Positions 26,694-41,822 of a stretch of DNA of 64,000 nt are shown here, piece by piece. The stretch's first letter is position 1. Every line of letters starts with the position of its first letter. The notes under the pieces were generated by a model. The model did not search any database and was not told the origin of the DNA. It saw only the letters and a list, made by a program, of their open reading frames with translations. Source of the stretch: Podocnemis expansa (lineage: Eukaryota; Chordata; Testudines; Podocnemididae); the NCBI GenBank assembly GCA_007922195.1, contig ML682221.1:356767-420766 (forward strand). The letters run 5' to 3'. The position numbers and the translations under genes are program-made.

Positions 26694-28748
26694 AATAGCA
26701 TCAGCTGGGTGGCCAGGTGACGGGGAAGGGGTTAAGGGGTAAGGGGGGGTTTAGGGAGGAAAGAAGGGGTCGGTCCTTAGTCAGACTTGGGCAGAATCAT
26801 AATCAGGGGACCACACTGTGGGGCGGCAGGTAGGGGAGTATTGCAGAGGGAGAAGGCAGGGGTTGGGGGTGGGCAAAGGCAGAAGCAGGGGACTGTCCAC
26901 ACCACAGGATGCTGCAGGGAGGGAAAGGTCCCTCTCTAAGCTGATGATGCAACTGAGCAAGTTATGGATGCACTTGGGGAGCTGATGGGCAGTAGCCTAG
27001 CAGCCCGGTCCCCAGTTGGGGAACTGGGAGGGAACTTGCTCAGCAGCATCTGTAAGTTGGAAATCTATAAGTTGCCCAGCTGCATCATCAGCTTAGAGGG
27101 ACCATTACCTGGGGCCAGAAAAAATTTGAAGGTTACACATGAGTTTTAAAACTACAGAAACTCTTTGGTTAAATAACTAAGTAAAACAAACAAAATCATT
27201 GGTGATAACCACAAACAAAAGCAGAAAATAGCTAAAGTTATCACACATTTTGCATTAATAAAAGAACACAGGCACAATTAAAAATACAAAATAAAAAGTT
27301 GACAAAGATTAGACAAACAGTCAAACACTAGGCAAAACAACTGTTTATGCATCCTCACCCTTGCCCCTTTGTGAGTCTCCTATTCCCATTCCTTTCTCCT
27401 TTAGATTTTTCTTCCTGGTCTTAATTAGACTGCCAAATGATCTTTAGGGTCAAGGTGTCTCTTTCTAAGTGTTTTCACAACAGCCAGTCCAAATGGGGGC
27501 CTAGATTTGGGCTTCTGGGTGCGATCGTACTACTCATACACACAAATACGTTTAACATGTGCTTAATTTCTCTATAGGTGTCCATACACATATATGGTGC
27601 TACAAAGATGATAGCACCCAGGCTGCCTGTCATACACACCAAAATCCTCATTACTTCTTCCCTTGCAATATTTCATCTTCCATCTCAAAGGAAGCAGTCC
27701 TGAGTAGAGATGATGCCGATGTTCATGAGGAGTTCTGTATTTCTAAAACTCTTTTGCATTTAACAGAATTTTTGGCCAATAAGAATTAACAAACCAGAAG
27801 AATATATGGAAATGTGGTTGGTATGTAACAGTTGTTCCTTGGATTAAATGAGCCCAGTGTTCCCATGGATTGAGGAGAGAAGGGGTCAGTCAGTTGGGGT
27901 GGAGGTGCAGTGGGGTTATGCTGGGCACAGAGCAGTACACGTACGTGAGTATGGCCTATATCTTTCCAGTACCATTCTTTCTTGCAGTATCTGTGGGTGA
28001 AATTCTGACCCCATTTAAGTCAGTGGCAAAAATTCTGAACTGTTATGAACGAGAACTTGTACAGTCGCAGATTTCTTGTTTGCATGTTTGACATTCACCC
28101 TTCTCTCCCTCTGTCTCACTGGAAGATCCTGATAATAATAAATGATTCTCTAAAGCCATACAGCATCACTCCCCCCCATGCAAAATTGATGCAGAAAGGC
28201 CCTAGGCACTACTGAATGCATCACAAAAGGATTAAAAACTATTACAGCTTTGAACAAATTCCAAAAGTTTTACAAAATATCAAGCACATGGTACATTTTC
28301 CATTCTTTGACAGCAAATTAATTATAAGAACTAGCATCAGCATTAACGTTTATATCCAGTCAGCATAAGAGTGTGTTTGGCCTTGCCTTCTGCACAGCTG
28401 AGGTTATGGGCCAAATGATGCTGCTTGTCTACAATCTCAGCTTGTGTACTTTGGCAGAAACGCTCTATATAAATGTCTAGTTTGTTGTTTCTGGCATCAA
28501 GAAGAGTCCATGCAGAATTGTTTTTCTTGGTGCTTTGGTAAGAGGGTATCTGTGGGTTAGTGTGTTGTTCAGTGGTGTGGTGGAAATATTCCTTGAGTCA
28601 GAAATGGCAAAAGTAGGCTTCTACGTCTCTGCAGAACTGTATCATGTATGTGGGGGTGGTGGGGAAAGACAATGGGATAGCTCAATGCCTGTAGCACCGT
28701 GGCCCAGGAAGAGGGGGAGAGGCGGAGAGATTATTTGATTGTGACTAA
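26694..28748. other. Non-coding stretch, nothing recognised
   Basis: AT-rich in 27120-28560, with only short open frames that lack recognisable domains or splice context. Confidence 0.5.
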
Positions 28749-29850
28749 CTCCTTGAATAAATAATTTTTGGAATTCTGTCACTCTGACTTGGAATCACTA
28801 GTTAGATTTAGGAGAGAGGCACCCTGCGAGGTGTGGAAACATGGCCCCCTAGCAGGCCCATGTTGCCTCCTAATCCCCTGCCTGGCTCTCCCCAGAACAG
28901 TCAGTGGCAGGGGGGGAGAATCCCCCATTGGCTTTGGGCTCCCAGATCTCAGCAGGGGAAAAGACGTTTCTCCAGACTGGCTGCAGCCCTGCAGTTCAGT
29001 GAGCCATGGGGGAGATGGGACCCCACGCACGTGGCTCCCTGCTGCTCTAACCAGGTGGTGGGGAAAGGTAGCCCTGCACACCCGGCTTCCCCCTGCATAA
29101 GCCAGGTGGTGGGGGAAAGGAGCCCCGTGTGCCCGACTTCCCCTGCAGCAGCTGGGCAGCAGGGGAAGCGATCCCCATGCACCCGGCTTCCCCCCACGCT
29201 AGCCAGTTGACAAGGAAAGGGAGCCCCACACACCCGACTTCCCCTCCGCACACAAGCCTTCCCCTGCGGGAGCCAAGCAATGGGGCTTCCTTCTCCCCAC
29301 CACCCAGCTAGTGCAGGAAGAAGAAGGGAGCCTGGGGATCCCTTTTCCTTGCTGCCCAGCTAGAGTGGGAGGAAGCCAGGCACACGGTGGGCCCTTCTGC
29401 CCGCTGCCCGGCTAGCATGGAGGGAAGCTGGATGTGCAGGGATCCCTTGCCCCACTGCCCAGCTCATGCTGGGAGCCATGCACAGGGTGTTCATCCCCCC
29501 CCAACAGGCCCTGCCAGTGGGAGTGGGGGGTGGTCCCCCCATACCCCCCTCACTCCCTGACCAGGGTGCTGTGGGGTGGGATTCCTTCCAGGGTGCCATG
29601 TCAACACCTTATATCAATATAGTGTTATATCTATATAACAGGCCCAGAAAGCGTTACATTGAAATTACTATTTTGATATAACCCTCATTTTGATATAATA
29701 CTATGTTTTATTATATCAAAATAATTTTCCTTATTTCAAAATAAGGGAGCTTCTTATTTCAAAATAAGAAAAGGTCATGTGGACCTAAACATTTTTAAAT
29801 CAAAATAACCACCATTATTTCGATTTAAAACCTGTATCTGGACATATCCA
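28749..29850. mobile_element. Harbinger-type element with internal minisatellite
   Basis: The right part has TTATTTCAAAATAAG palindromes and ends GGACATATCCA at 29850. The left part shares GAGGTGTGGAAACATGGCCCC with other Harbinger elements here. The left terminus is unclear. 29050-29290 is about four units of roughly 50 bp (GGGGAAAGG.AGCCC.....CACCCGGCTTCCCC). Confidence 0.5.
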
Positions 29851-30245
29851 TAGACTCTAAGGTCAGGAGGCACCAGTATGATCATCTAGTCTGACCTCTT
29901 GCACAATGCAGGCCTTAAAACCTCAACCACCCACTCCAGCAATAAGGCCCTAACCTCTAACTGAGTTATTAAAGGCCTCAAATCATGATTTAAGGACTTT
30001 AAGATACATAGAATTCACCAGCAGGTGAGCCATGCCCCATGCTACAGAGGAAGGCGAAAAACACCCAGAGCGCTAAGCAATCAGCCCTGGAGGAAAATTC
30101 CTGCCCAACCCCAAATATAGCAATCAGTTAAACCTTGAGCACATGGCCAAGCCTCACCCGCCAGTCACCCAAGAAAGAATTCTCTGTTAAAACTCAAAAC
30201 CCACCCCATCTACCCTCCCTTCTTATGCCACTGGCATATCCACCA
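29851..30245 (-). mobile_element. CR1-like LINE 3' region
   Basis: TATGATCATCTAGTCTGACC, CACCCACTCCAGCAATAA and GAGGAAGGCGAAAAAC are wording of a very common turtle CR1 3' region, here in reverse. No ORF remains. Confidence 0.6.
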
Positions 30246-31150
30246 CTAGTAGTCAAAGATCAAAGATTTTTGCCACATGGGAGTGTGGAGCCTCGGCAGG
30301 GCCAAAAGTTCTAACTGAGCGGGGAAAGCAGGGAGGGGTGTAATGCCCATGACCAACCTACCTTGACCACCCATCCAACCTGGCTTGAGCAGAAGCTAGG
30401 CACAATGTGGGCAAAAAGTGTCACCACTGTCACCTGCTGATTGGGGAAACCTTGATGGGGGAATGCTGCTGGATGATTGACGCCTGCCCTGGCTCCGGCA
30501 GCAGCTGAAAGAGGGGGCATAAATCCCTGGTCACTGCTGGGGAAAGCACATGAGGGGGGAATACTAACTCCTTCTGGCTCTGGCAGAAGCAAAGCAGGCA
30601 TATGGAGGGGCATAAAGCCTGCTCCAGCCAGCCCTGGCTGGGGAAGCCATTTGGGGGCAGGGGAGTAGAAGTCCTCCTCTCTTGCTCTAGCACATTATAT
30701 CCCACCCCTTGCCCAGCCCAAGGAACAGAACCCAAGGAGTCTTGACTCACAACCTGGGTTTGTGGGGACTGCTTGTCTGCTGTCTTTGGCCTTGTATTGG
30801 CATTTACACACCCCTGCCAGGGTGTGGAAACGGTGGACCCCCAAAACCAGAGCTGTAACGTCGCGCTACAGCACCTGGGATGCGTTCCAACTGAAATATG
30901 CCCCTTGCAATTAGCTGTGCTTGGGGTTGGTACCACAAAACACACATTTTAATAAAGCAGCTCTATTGAGTTGCTCTAGGCTTCTGGAACAAAGTTCCAT
31001 TGGCCCCGCTGTAGTTATGGCCCTGCCCAAAACACACACTTTCTGGAGGAAAATTATGGTCTTAGATTCAAGGCAGAGATCAATCCAGAACCTAGAATGG
31101 TAATTCTAATTTTGCTTCTGCATGGTGTAAAGCAGGAATGACTCCACTAT
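30246..31150. other. Non-coding stretch upstream of duplication unit B
   Basis: No gene or repeat ends recognised. Collinearity with the window start begins at 31151. Confidence 0.45.
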
Positions 31151-31587
31151 CATCAGAGCCTTGAAAACAGGACCAAGCCCAGCAGGGATCATCCCTGGGT
31201 TGATGGGTGGTTCCCATCCTGAACTCACCTTGGATTTGAAAGTAGTTTTGACAAGTGAACATAATGCATATGTCACTAGACATGACTGGGAAAAGGGGAT
31301 GTACATGATTCATTTCACTCTATTCTGGTCCCTCAGCACTTTTATCCTCCCACTTTTATACACCCTCCTCTCAACTGTGTCACAGATCTGCTTGGGATCT
31401 CTCCACTCCACCACCACCGCATGCCACCAGAGTCCTCAAACATCAGAAGCTCTTTTAGGTGACACAGACCCCAGCTTGGGTCTTGGGTTTAAGAGAGGAG
31501 AAAGGAACAGAAGCATAGAGAAAGGAGAGTGTATAGGCCTGGGACTAATCAGAACTCTTGGGTTTTATCTGTTGCTCTGGGTGGGGA

Positions 31588-31648
31588 GTGGGGTCTAGTG
31601 GTTAGAGCTGGAGGCTAGGAGTCAGGACTTCTGGGTTTTATTCCCTGT
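31588..31648 (+). mobile_element. tRNA-derived SINE head (fragment), unit B copy
   Basis: Duplicated counterpart of 437-500 with the same A-box and B-box-like motifs. Confidence 0.5.
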
Positions 31649-31758
31649 GCTGTCATGGATGTAGGGTATAATCTTATAGGAAGAAAATTCAAGTACCTTC
31701 TGCACGTGTGATGCAGGGGTATGAATGTGGATAATGCAGAGGGATCTGGGAACTGCAT

Positions 31759-31764
31759 TTTATT
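31759..31764 (-). terminator. Polyadenylation signal of trypsinogen B
   Basis: AATAAA on the minus strand about 170 bases beyond the stop codon, matching the position in copy A. Confidence 0.65.
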
Positions 31765-31935
31765 GAGGAGTTTGCAATTCACGCCTGCATTCGATGCTTC
31801 ACTCCTAAGCATCTTATGTCTTCATCCTGGGTCTCTAGCCATCTGTGTGCCCAGCCCCTCAGCCCCTCCACTGAGATCAGGTTCACAGGTAGCAGGAGGA
31901 GGATGTCTGGGGGCATCTGAGATATGCAGGGCACA

Positions 31936-35218
<3,283 letters not shown>

Positions 35219-35254
35219 GGTACCAGGCAGAGTTGGGCTCCAGGAGCAGGCAGG

Positions 35255-35260
35255 TTTATA
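35255..35260 (-). promoter_or_regulatory. TATA box of trypsinogen copy B
   Basis: TATAAA on the minus strand, 37 bases upstream of the copy B start codon, in a flank almost identical to that of copy A. Confidence 0.75.
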
Positions 35261-35359
35261 CCAGCCGAGCAAGCCATCTTATCTGGCAGCCGCAGTGATT
35301 AGGGACTCAATTTAGAAACAAAACCAAATCTGTCTCCCCAGGTAAATAACTGTCTATTC

Positions 35360-35376
35360 CACCTGCTGCATTCCCA
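35360..35376. promoter_or_regulatory. PTF1-like bipartite motif upstream of trypsinogen B
   Basis: CACCTG, 5-base spacer, TTCCCA, with the same sequence and spacing as upstream of copy A. Conservation alone is weak evidence because the whole flank is recently duplicated. Confidence 0.5.
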
Positions 35377-35948
35377 TGGGGAGGGACTCAGGCTAGAACT
35401 AGTTAGGACATCACTTTCCCCCTATGCCCAGCACACTTCCCCATTATCATGGGCTGCACATGATAACCAGCTATCGTGAAGCTCAAATCCATGAGCCCTA
35501 GGCTTGGCAGCTACTTACAGCCTCAGAACAGGGGGCTGGGAAGAGAATGAAGGGGGAGGGAAAACAGGGCTAAACTGAGCCATGGAGCTTCTGGTACAGC
35601 TGGCAGAAATTTTCCAATTCAACTTTTGTTGGAAAATGCCAGTGGATCAAGCCAGAAAGCATTTGGGACACAGTGGCAGGTGTGATGGAACAGTCACTGT
35701 GAAACATTGGTGGTTGAAAACTTACCAGCAAGTAAAAGCAGTAAGGGTCAGGTTTTGAGTCAAACTAACTTTGTGTTTCAAAATGTTGGAACATTTTCAC
35801 CAGAAAGGTGAAATGAAAATAAGGCAAATTGAAAGAAACCATTCTGAACTGACTGAAACCAAACATATCCAGTGACCACAATCAAAAATTATTTCCAAGT
35901 TTTGGTTCACAAAAATGTTTCAGCTTTCGACTTTTCAGCCCAATGTGT

Positions 35949-36068
35949 AAGAGCCCCGCACAGATACAAATTTGTGGATCTGCAGCTGATCTGCAGATAC
36001 AAGAACTGGTCCATGGATATCTGTATCACATCCACAAATGCAGATAACCTTAGATTTGCAGGGCTCTG
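35949..36068. mobile_element. Short hAT-type MITE (AGAGCCC ends), unit B
   Basis: Duplicated counterpart of 4806-4925. Confidence 0.5.
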
Positions 36069-36950
36069 CTCATTAGTAAACCCCTGAATGGTTACAAATA
36101 CGTGGACCCATATCTGCACGAAATGATTCACAAATATCTGCATTGCATCCCTGGATGTGGATAACTGTGTATAATGAAGACACCCATGGATTTGCAGTGC
36201 TCTACCAATTTGAGATGGGAAAGAAAGTGAGAATGTTGAAATTCTGCTGAGCTGGGTGGGAGCCAGTTTTATGCCCAGCCTCAGACCAAGGCTAGTCCCT
36301 GGTTTAGCCCCAGACTCTCCACGTGAGCTCAGCTGGGTTGCTGGCTTGCTGAAACCTCTCTGTAACTGGGACAGCATTACTGCTTTCCCTGGGGGTAAGA
36401 CAAGAGCTGGTCTACATTAGACACACCACTGTGGCACAGCTGCACCATGGGGCCAATATCAAAAGCACTTCCTGGAGAGGTGAAGGCTATTTTGAAGTGC
36501 TGTCTGTGAAACAAGTGATGTCAGATGTCCTGACATAACCTGCAGTGTAGCCCAGAGAGCTGATAGGGACGATGGAAGAACCTAGCTAGATTAGCCTGAA
36601 GGTGAAGTAGCTTGTCTTGTTCTGAGCCAGCAAGTGCAGAAACAAGTTGCTATCTGGGCATCTCCTGTTTGTAGCCTCAGCTGACTCCCTGCCTGCCATG
36701 CTGCATGGTCAATAGCCACTGTTCACCTTTCCTAGAGCGCAGGACTCAGCCCCACCCTATGTGCCTCCTCCTCAGTCATGGAGTGGTTTTCTGTTAAGTG
36801 ACAAAGGAAAACAGCCAATAGCAGCTGACAGGAAAAGCCCAGATCCATGGTTGGTTTCTAGTGAGTGATCAAGCATCTGATGAAGTGGGATTCTCTCCCA
36901 TGAAAAGAAAGGTTTCTTACCTGTAAATGTTTTCTTTGAGATGGGCTGAT

Positions 36951-37345
36951 TTGTTAATGACTGTCGTCAGACATGTGGCTGGGACATCAAGACTTCAAAG
37001 AGAAACAGATGAACTCGAATTAATATGCAAGCTAAATTCTGTGAAAGCAGGACTTAATCGAGACTATGGGTTCTTTTCCCATTACAAAAGGTAATTTGAC
37101 TTCAGGCTTCCCATGGTTTGAACCTAAAAACTGCTCTGATTTGCTGTTACTGTATGACCTGATCCTATCTTTTGCACCCCTTTGCATTTATTTTCATTCC
37201 ATTCTGTAAATTCACCCATCTTCGAAGCATCTGACAAAGTGGGATTTTCTCCCATGAAAGCTCATGCAAAAAATAAATCTGTTAGTCTTAAAGTGCCACA
37301 CTACTCCTTGGTTTTTTTGCTGGACTAGACTAACACGGCTATCCC
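36951..37345 (+). mobile_element. Penelope-like element 3' end, unit B only
   Basis: It ends CTAGACTAACACGGCTATCC CTTTGGA after AATAAATCTGTTAGTC. The upstream part (CATCAAGACTTCAAAGAGAA) corresponds in reverse to 57190-57230 of the larger Penelope copy. Unit A has an uninterrupted site at about 5810, so the insertion postdates the duplication. Confidence 0.75.
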
Positions 37346-37799
37346 TTTGGAAATTGCTCACATACATTCTGACATAAGTTTCTACGTGCTAGAGCATGGA
37401 AACTTTTTGCCCTACTTTGTCTTTGTAGGGTCAGTGGCCAACTTCCCCTCTGTCCTGCACATCTGCATGGAATATACGTGGCCCTGTCCCTACCCCCCCG
37501 CCTCAGTCCTTTCTTTCCGCTGACACTGAAAAGTGGGGACAGAGAGAGGGTATGAAATATATGTGAGCAGCCCATTTCAAAGAAAGACATTTACTGGCAA
37601 GTAACACTCTGTTCTTGTTCAAGCCCAGGGCAGTGTCATCTCTTGCCTGCTGGAGGATTGCACAGTGTGATACGAAAGTATGCACTGAGGACCAAGTCAT
37701 TGCTGTGCAGATTTCCTGGATCAGGACAGGGCAAGGAATGCTGTGGGGGACACTTTCACTCTAGTTGAATGCACCCTAATCTTTCCTGGAAAGGGAGTA

Positions 37800-38230
37800 T
37801 TGTTCTTGGATAGCAGTCTTAGATACAGTTTGATATCCAGGATGAAATGCATTGCATCATTACTGGGTTGTCCCTTCATGCGTTCACCAACTGCCACAAA
37901 CAGTTGGGTTGTTCTGTGGAAGGACCTGGTTCACTCGATGTACATTTCGAGTACCCTTTTTACATCGAGGGTGTGCAACTTCCTCTGGTTCACTGTGGCC
38001 TCTGTGTCTGGGAAGGCCACCAGAAGGCAAATGTCCTGACTTATGTGGAAGGGGAACACCGCCTTAGACAGGAAGGCAGGGTGTGTTCAAAGCTGGACTT
38101 TGTGTGCATGGAAGACCGTGTATGGGGGTTCTGAAGAGAGAGCTCTTAACTCAGAGACCTGTCTAGCCAAGATAATAACACGCAGGAAGGCCACCTTCCA
38201 TGATAAGACTAGGAGATTATCTACACCGGG
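37800..38230 (-). pseudogene. DIRS tyrosine recombinase catalytic (C-terminal) domain remnant
   Basis: One minus-strand frame with two stops encodes AFLRVIILARQVSELRALSS, PPYTVFHAHKVQL, HPAFLSKAVFPFHISQDICL, KLHTLDVKRVLEMYIE and FHRTTQLFVAVGERMKGQP. These correspond to the core of DIRS tyrosine recombinases, with the first catalytic Arg in ARQVSELRAL. It begins almost exactly where the N-terminal half at 7006-7461 in unit A stops. Confidence 0.75.
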
Positions 38231-38232
38231 GG

Positions 38233-39337
38233 TCCCTGAGAAGTTGACTTAACAAGGTCAACTTTCAGTCAACTTTAAGTCAACTTCAGGGTATATCTGC
38301 ATTGAACATATTCCTGGCTGCTTGCAGAAGGCTGTGGGGTTGGGAGCCAACTCCTGCCACCCACAGAGAGGGTCTGGGACCCTGATCTGGCTCCAAGCCC
38401 CTTGCCCATGGCGGCAGGAAGCTCAGAGCCCAATCTGCTCCCAGCCACTTGCCCCTGCTGGCAAGCAGCTCAGAACCTAGTTAGTTTCACAGGCTTTGGG
38501 CCTGTGAAATTGACTAGGCAATGCAAAACTGGTCAATTTCACGAGTTCCTGGCCTGTGAAATTGACTAGGTTCCAAGCCTCCTGCCTAGGCTGGCAAAGG
38601 GCACAGAACCAGATTGGTCTCCATCTATGTTCCCTCTAAGCTGTGCGTGTGTGCATGCGCACACAGGTTGTGAAACCCATGCACACAACAAAATAGAGCA
38701 TGCACAAAAAAATTCAACAGTGCTAATATTTTATGCTACTTTTAAGAAGGTGATTTCAAGTAGCATGTTTCAAATAAGGTTTTGTAATTTATAAAATCAT
38801 TTCCATCACCATAGCAAAATAAAATTTAGACATTATTTGCATCGTACACACTTACTTCGTTGCTCTCACAAGTTTGACCACACTCAATGGAGTGCATACA
38901 AATTTGGAGACTAGTTCCAAAAATTTGCACAAAAGAAATTTTTTGTGCACACAGCCTATGAAAAATTAGAGGGAACACTGGTCTCCATGCCCCTTGCCAT
39001 GGGGTGGGGGAGGGATAGGAGCCAGCTCCTAGCCCCTGCAGCCTGTGGCAATGGGCTGGTGGCCAGATTGGGCTCCCAGCACCTTGCGGCAGGCAGTGGG
39101 AGCTGGCAGCTGACTCCTGCAGTCTGCAGAGAGGGTCTGAGAGCCAAATCTGGCTCCCAGTCCCTCTCCATGGGTGGCGGGGCTGGCAGCTGACTCCTCC
39201 CCTGGCTGCTTGCAAGCAGCCAGGGCAGGAGCCGGGCTCCCATGTGCCCCTGACCACTTACAAGCAGCCAGGGCAGGAGTCAGCTGTCAGCCCTGCCACC
39301 CAGGGACAGGGACTAAGAGCCAGATCAGGCTCCTAGC
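38233..39337. mobile_element. MITE-like GC-rich repeat with AAGTTGACTT palindromes (unit B)
   Basis: It begins GAAGTTGACTTAACAAGGTC and continues with CAGAGAGGGTCTG and CTCCCAGTCCCT-type repeats, related to 6356-7020. It contains the hAT MITE 38625-38980. Confidence 0.4.
38625..38980. mobile_element. hAT-type MITE, TGTTCCCTCTAA family, copy 3
   Basis: 356 bp from CTATGTTCCCTCTAAG to TTAGAGGGAACACTG, with a perfect 8-bp target duplication GTCTCCAT at 38617-38624 and 38981-38988. Confidence 0.85.
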
Positions 39338-39685
39338 CAATGTTCCCTCTAATTTCGCATAGGCTGTGTGCACAAAAAAATTCTTTTGTGCAAATTTTTG
39401 GAACTAGTGTCCAAATTTGTGTGCACTCTAGGGAGTGTGGTCAAACTTGTGAGCGCAAAAAAGCAAGTGTGTATGATGCAAATAATATCTAAATTTTATT
39501 TTGGTATGGTGATGGAAATGATTTTATAACTTACAAAATCTTATTTGAAACATGCTACTTGAAGCTGTTTTCTTAAAGTGGCATAAAAATATTAGCACTG
39601 TTTAATTTTTTTGTGTAGGCTTTATTTTGTTGTGCACAGGGGTTTCATGACCCATGTGTGCACACACAGCTTAGAGGGAACATAG
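39338..39685. mobile_element. hAT-type MITE, TGTTCCCTCTAA family, copy 4
   Basis: 348 bp, CAATGTTCCCTCTAAT to TTAGAGGGAACATAG, same orientation as copy 1. The flanking 8-mers differ, so the neighbourhood may have been rearranged after insertion. Confidence 0.8.
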
Positions 39686-40656
39686 CTTGACAACCCATTT
39701 CTCTGTCACCCAACTGTGTTTTGGGGATGCCATTCTGAGCATAGCCATGCTGACGGTAGGGAAAACTAAACTCCACCCACCATCTGAGGTAAGGCTAGTC
39801 GTCACCTAGAACTGAATGATGTGAGCAGTGAAGTACAATGGCAGGTTACTCACCTGTAACCATAATTCTTTGAGATGGGCTGCTCACATACACTCAGGTC
39901 CCTCCCTCTGTCCCTGCTACTCAGAGTTTGCAATAAGAAGGGACTGAGGAGGGTCAGGGTCAAGGCTATATATATAGCCGCAAGAGCAGCTAGAGAGCGA
40001 GCTGGCCACTGACCCTGCTCTGACAGGCTAGGGCAAAAGGTCTCCAGCCCCTCGTGCTCTGCGGCACATAGTCACCTAGAAGTGAATGTATGCGAGCAGC
40101 CCATCTCAAAGAAGAACGGTTACACAGGCAACCTACCATTTTACCCCCAGCCAATGTGGGTAATTTAAGAACAAACTGTTTCTCCTCCTTCTCAGCCAGC
40201 TGGGCCATAAATGACAGTGACAGCAACAGGAAGAAATAAATCCTTTATTTTTGAGATAAGAACAAAGTCTCTCAAACAACAGGGTTAAACACTGCTCAGC
40301 ATTTGTATCTTATCAGCTAGGAATCCATGCTGCTCCTGACTGCATTTCAGCACAAAGAAGAAAGGGAAAAACAAGGCAGAGAGTTATTTTCTGGCCCACT
40401 TACGTCTTCCCTATGCTAAGAGGCTTACACTAGGCATGCTCAGGGGCTGCACTTAGCCATGTCACTTAGATGTTTATAGCAAAGGTCTTTTAAACACAGA
40501 AATCAAACCTGTTTCCAGGAAGTTATCCAGGAAAGACTCCCATGCAGCTACTACATCTTGCAGTCCACATCGCTATCCCTACACTAGGCTTTTAACGCAT
40601 TGGCTAAGACACAGTTTCAAAATGTGCCTTTTGTTCCAGAGAAGATATGACTGGTA

Positions 40657-41822
40657 GGCTGTGTTCAGAAGAGAATTTTATTTTGAAACAACCACCCCAC
40701 ATCCCCCGTCCCAGTTCTGTGCCCCCACCCCACATCCCCGTCCCAGTTCTGTGCCCCAGTTGTGCTCCCACTCGACCCTTCCTGCATCCCCAGCTCAGCC
40801 TTCCCCAACCTCCTTATTCATGTAAATAAATCCAGTTCACCCAAATTATAAGTTGTGTTGAGTGTTTTATTGGGTTGGATTTAGGATGTGGGTGGGTTGG
40901 GTGGCGGCTGGCTGGGCAGAAAGGGGGAGCGAGCAGTGTGGTGGGGCTCACCTGGCAATGTGGGTGGCATCAACTATCCCCCCACACATTGGAAAGCTGA
41001 GGGCAGTGAGGCCGGTGATGCTGTCCTGCAGCACTCCCAGGGTGATGAGGTGTGGCAGAACCGGCTGATGGCATGGTTGACCTGAAGCAGCAGTTCCTTG
41101 ATGGTGGACGTCCTGACGCTGACGAGATGGCCACACTGTTGTCCACAGGGATGCCTGCCCTCATTACTGTGTGCCCTCGGCATAGGACTGGAGTGAGCTC
41201 AGCGATCAGAGGTGATGGTCTCCCTGCTAAGGTGAGGTTCCTCCTCCAGGCTTGTTGCTCCAGGTTCACTGGACAACCCATTCCCACCACACTGTGCTGG
41301 TGCCCAGTGCCCAGTGCCCAGCTGGGCTTTGGCACAGAAGGGGCACGGGGAGCTATTGCTGCTGGAAGGGCCACTGAGATGGTGGTCCGGGGCTCATTGG
41401 GCTCAGGGAAGAGTGTGTCCCACAGCAAGGCAGCACCCTGAAGTCTAGCAGTGGGTCTACCAAGTGCTCGAGATGGTACAGGAGCTAGGGACCATCCCTA
41501 GCTATCTCTCTTTCAAGCGCTTGGGAGCCAAAATGGACAGGGAGGGGATGTCCATTCATGCTTTTAGGAGATTGGCTGGCAACCTGGCTGGCAACATGGC
41601 CACCAACATGGCCCAGTGAGCCAGCCATGTTGCCACACCTCCCATGCTTCCCCTCTCCTAAAATTGAAATAGCATGTCCACACATGGGGCATGCTATTTC
41701 CATTTGAAGGGCTTCCCTTAATTCAAATTAAAAACTGTTAATTCAAATTAACTTATTTCAAAATAAGGATTTTATTTCGAAATAAGTTATTTCAAAATAA
41801 AAGCTTGCATGTGAACACAGCC
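40657..41822 (-). mobile_element. Harbinger element derivative with transposase fragment, GTA target duplication
   Basis: 1166 bp. The ends are GGCTGTGTTCAG and, reversed, GGCTGTGTTCACATG, with GTA at 40654-40656 and 41823-41825. Subterminal TTATTTCGAAATAA palindromes. A short transposase fragment is inside (40948-41136). Much of the interior is rearranged. Confidence 0.75.
40948..41136 (-). pseudogene. HARBI1-like transposase fragment
   Basis: The open frame includes CHQPVLPHLITLGVLQDSIT, then FPMCGGIVDATHI. This matches the Harbinger nuclease around the first catalytic Asp (GGxxDGTHI). That Asp is kept, but the rest of the DDE domain is not recognisable. Confidence 0.65.

Larger units (their letters stand above)
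36905..40145 (-). mobile_element. DIRS-type retrotransposon, unit B copy, with both inverted termini
   Basis: Left terminal repeat 36905-36950 plus 37345-37620, split by a Penelope tail. The recombinase C-terminal half is at 38230-37800. MITE sequence occupies 38233-39685. The opposite terminal repeat, inverted, is at about 39840-40145 (GAGATGGGCTGCTCACATAC against GAGCAGCCCATCTCAAAGAA). gag, RT, RNase H and the recombinase N-terminus are absent. Inverted terminal repeats support the DIRS call. Confidence 0.65.

Noticed and set aside
41052..41441. Open frame of 129 codons on the plus strand in the Harbinger derivative
   Set aside because: It is the antisense shadow of a decayed element; the recognisable transposase fragment is on the minus strand.
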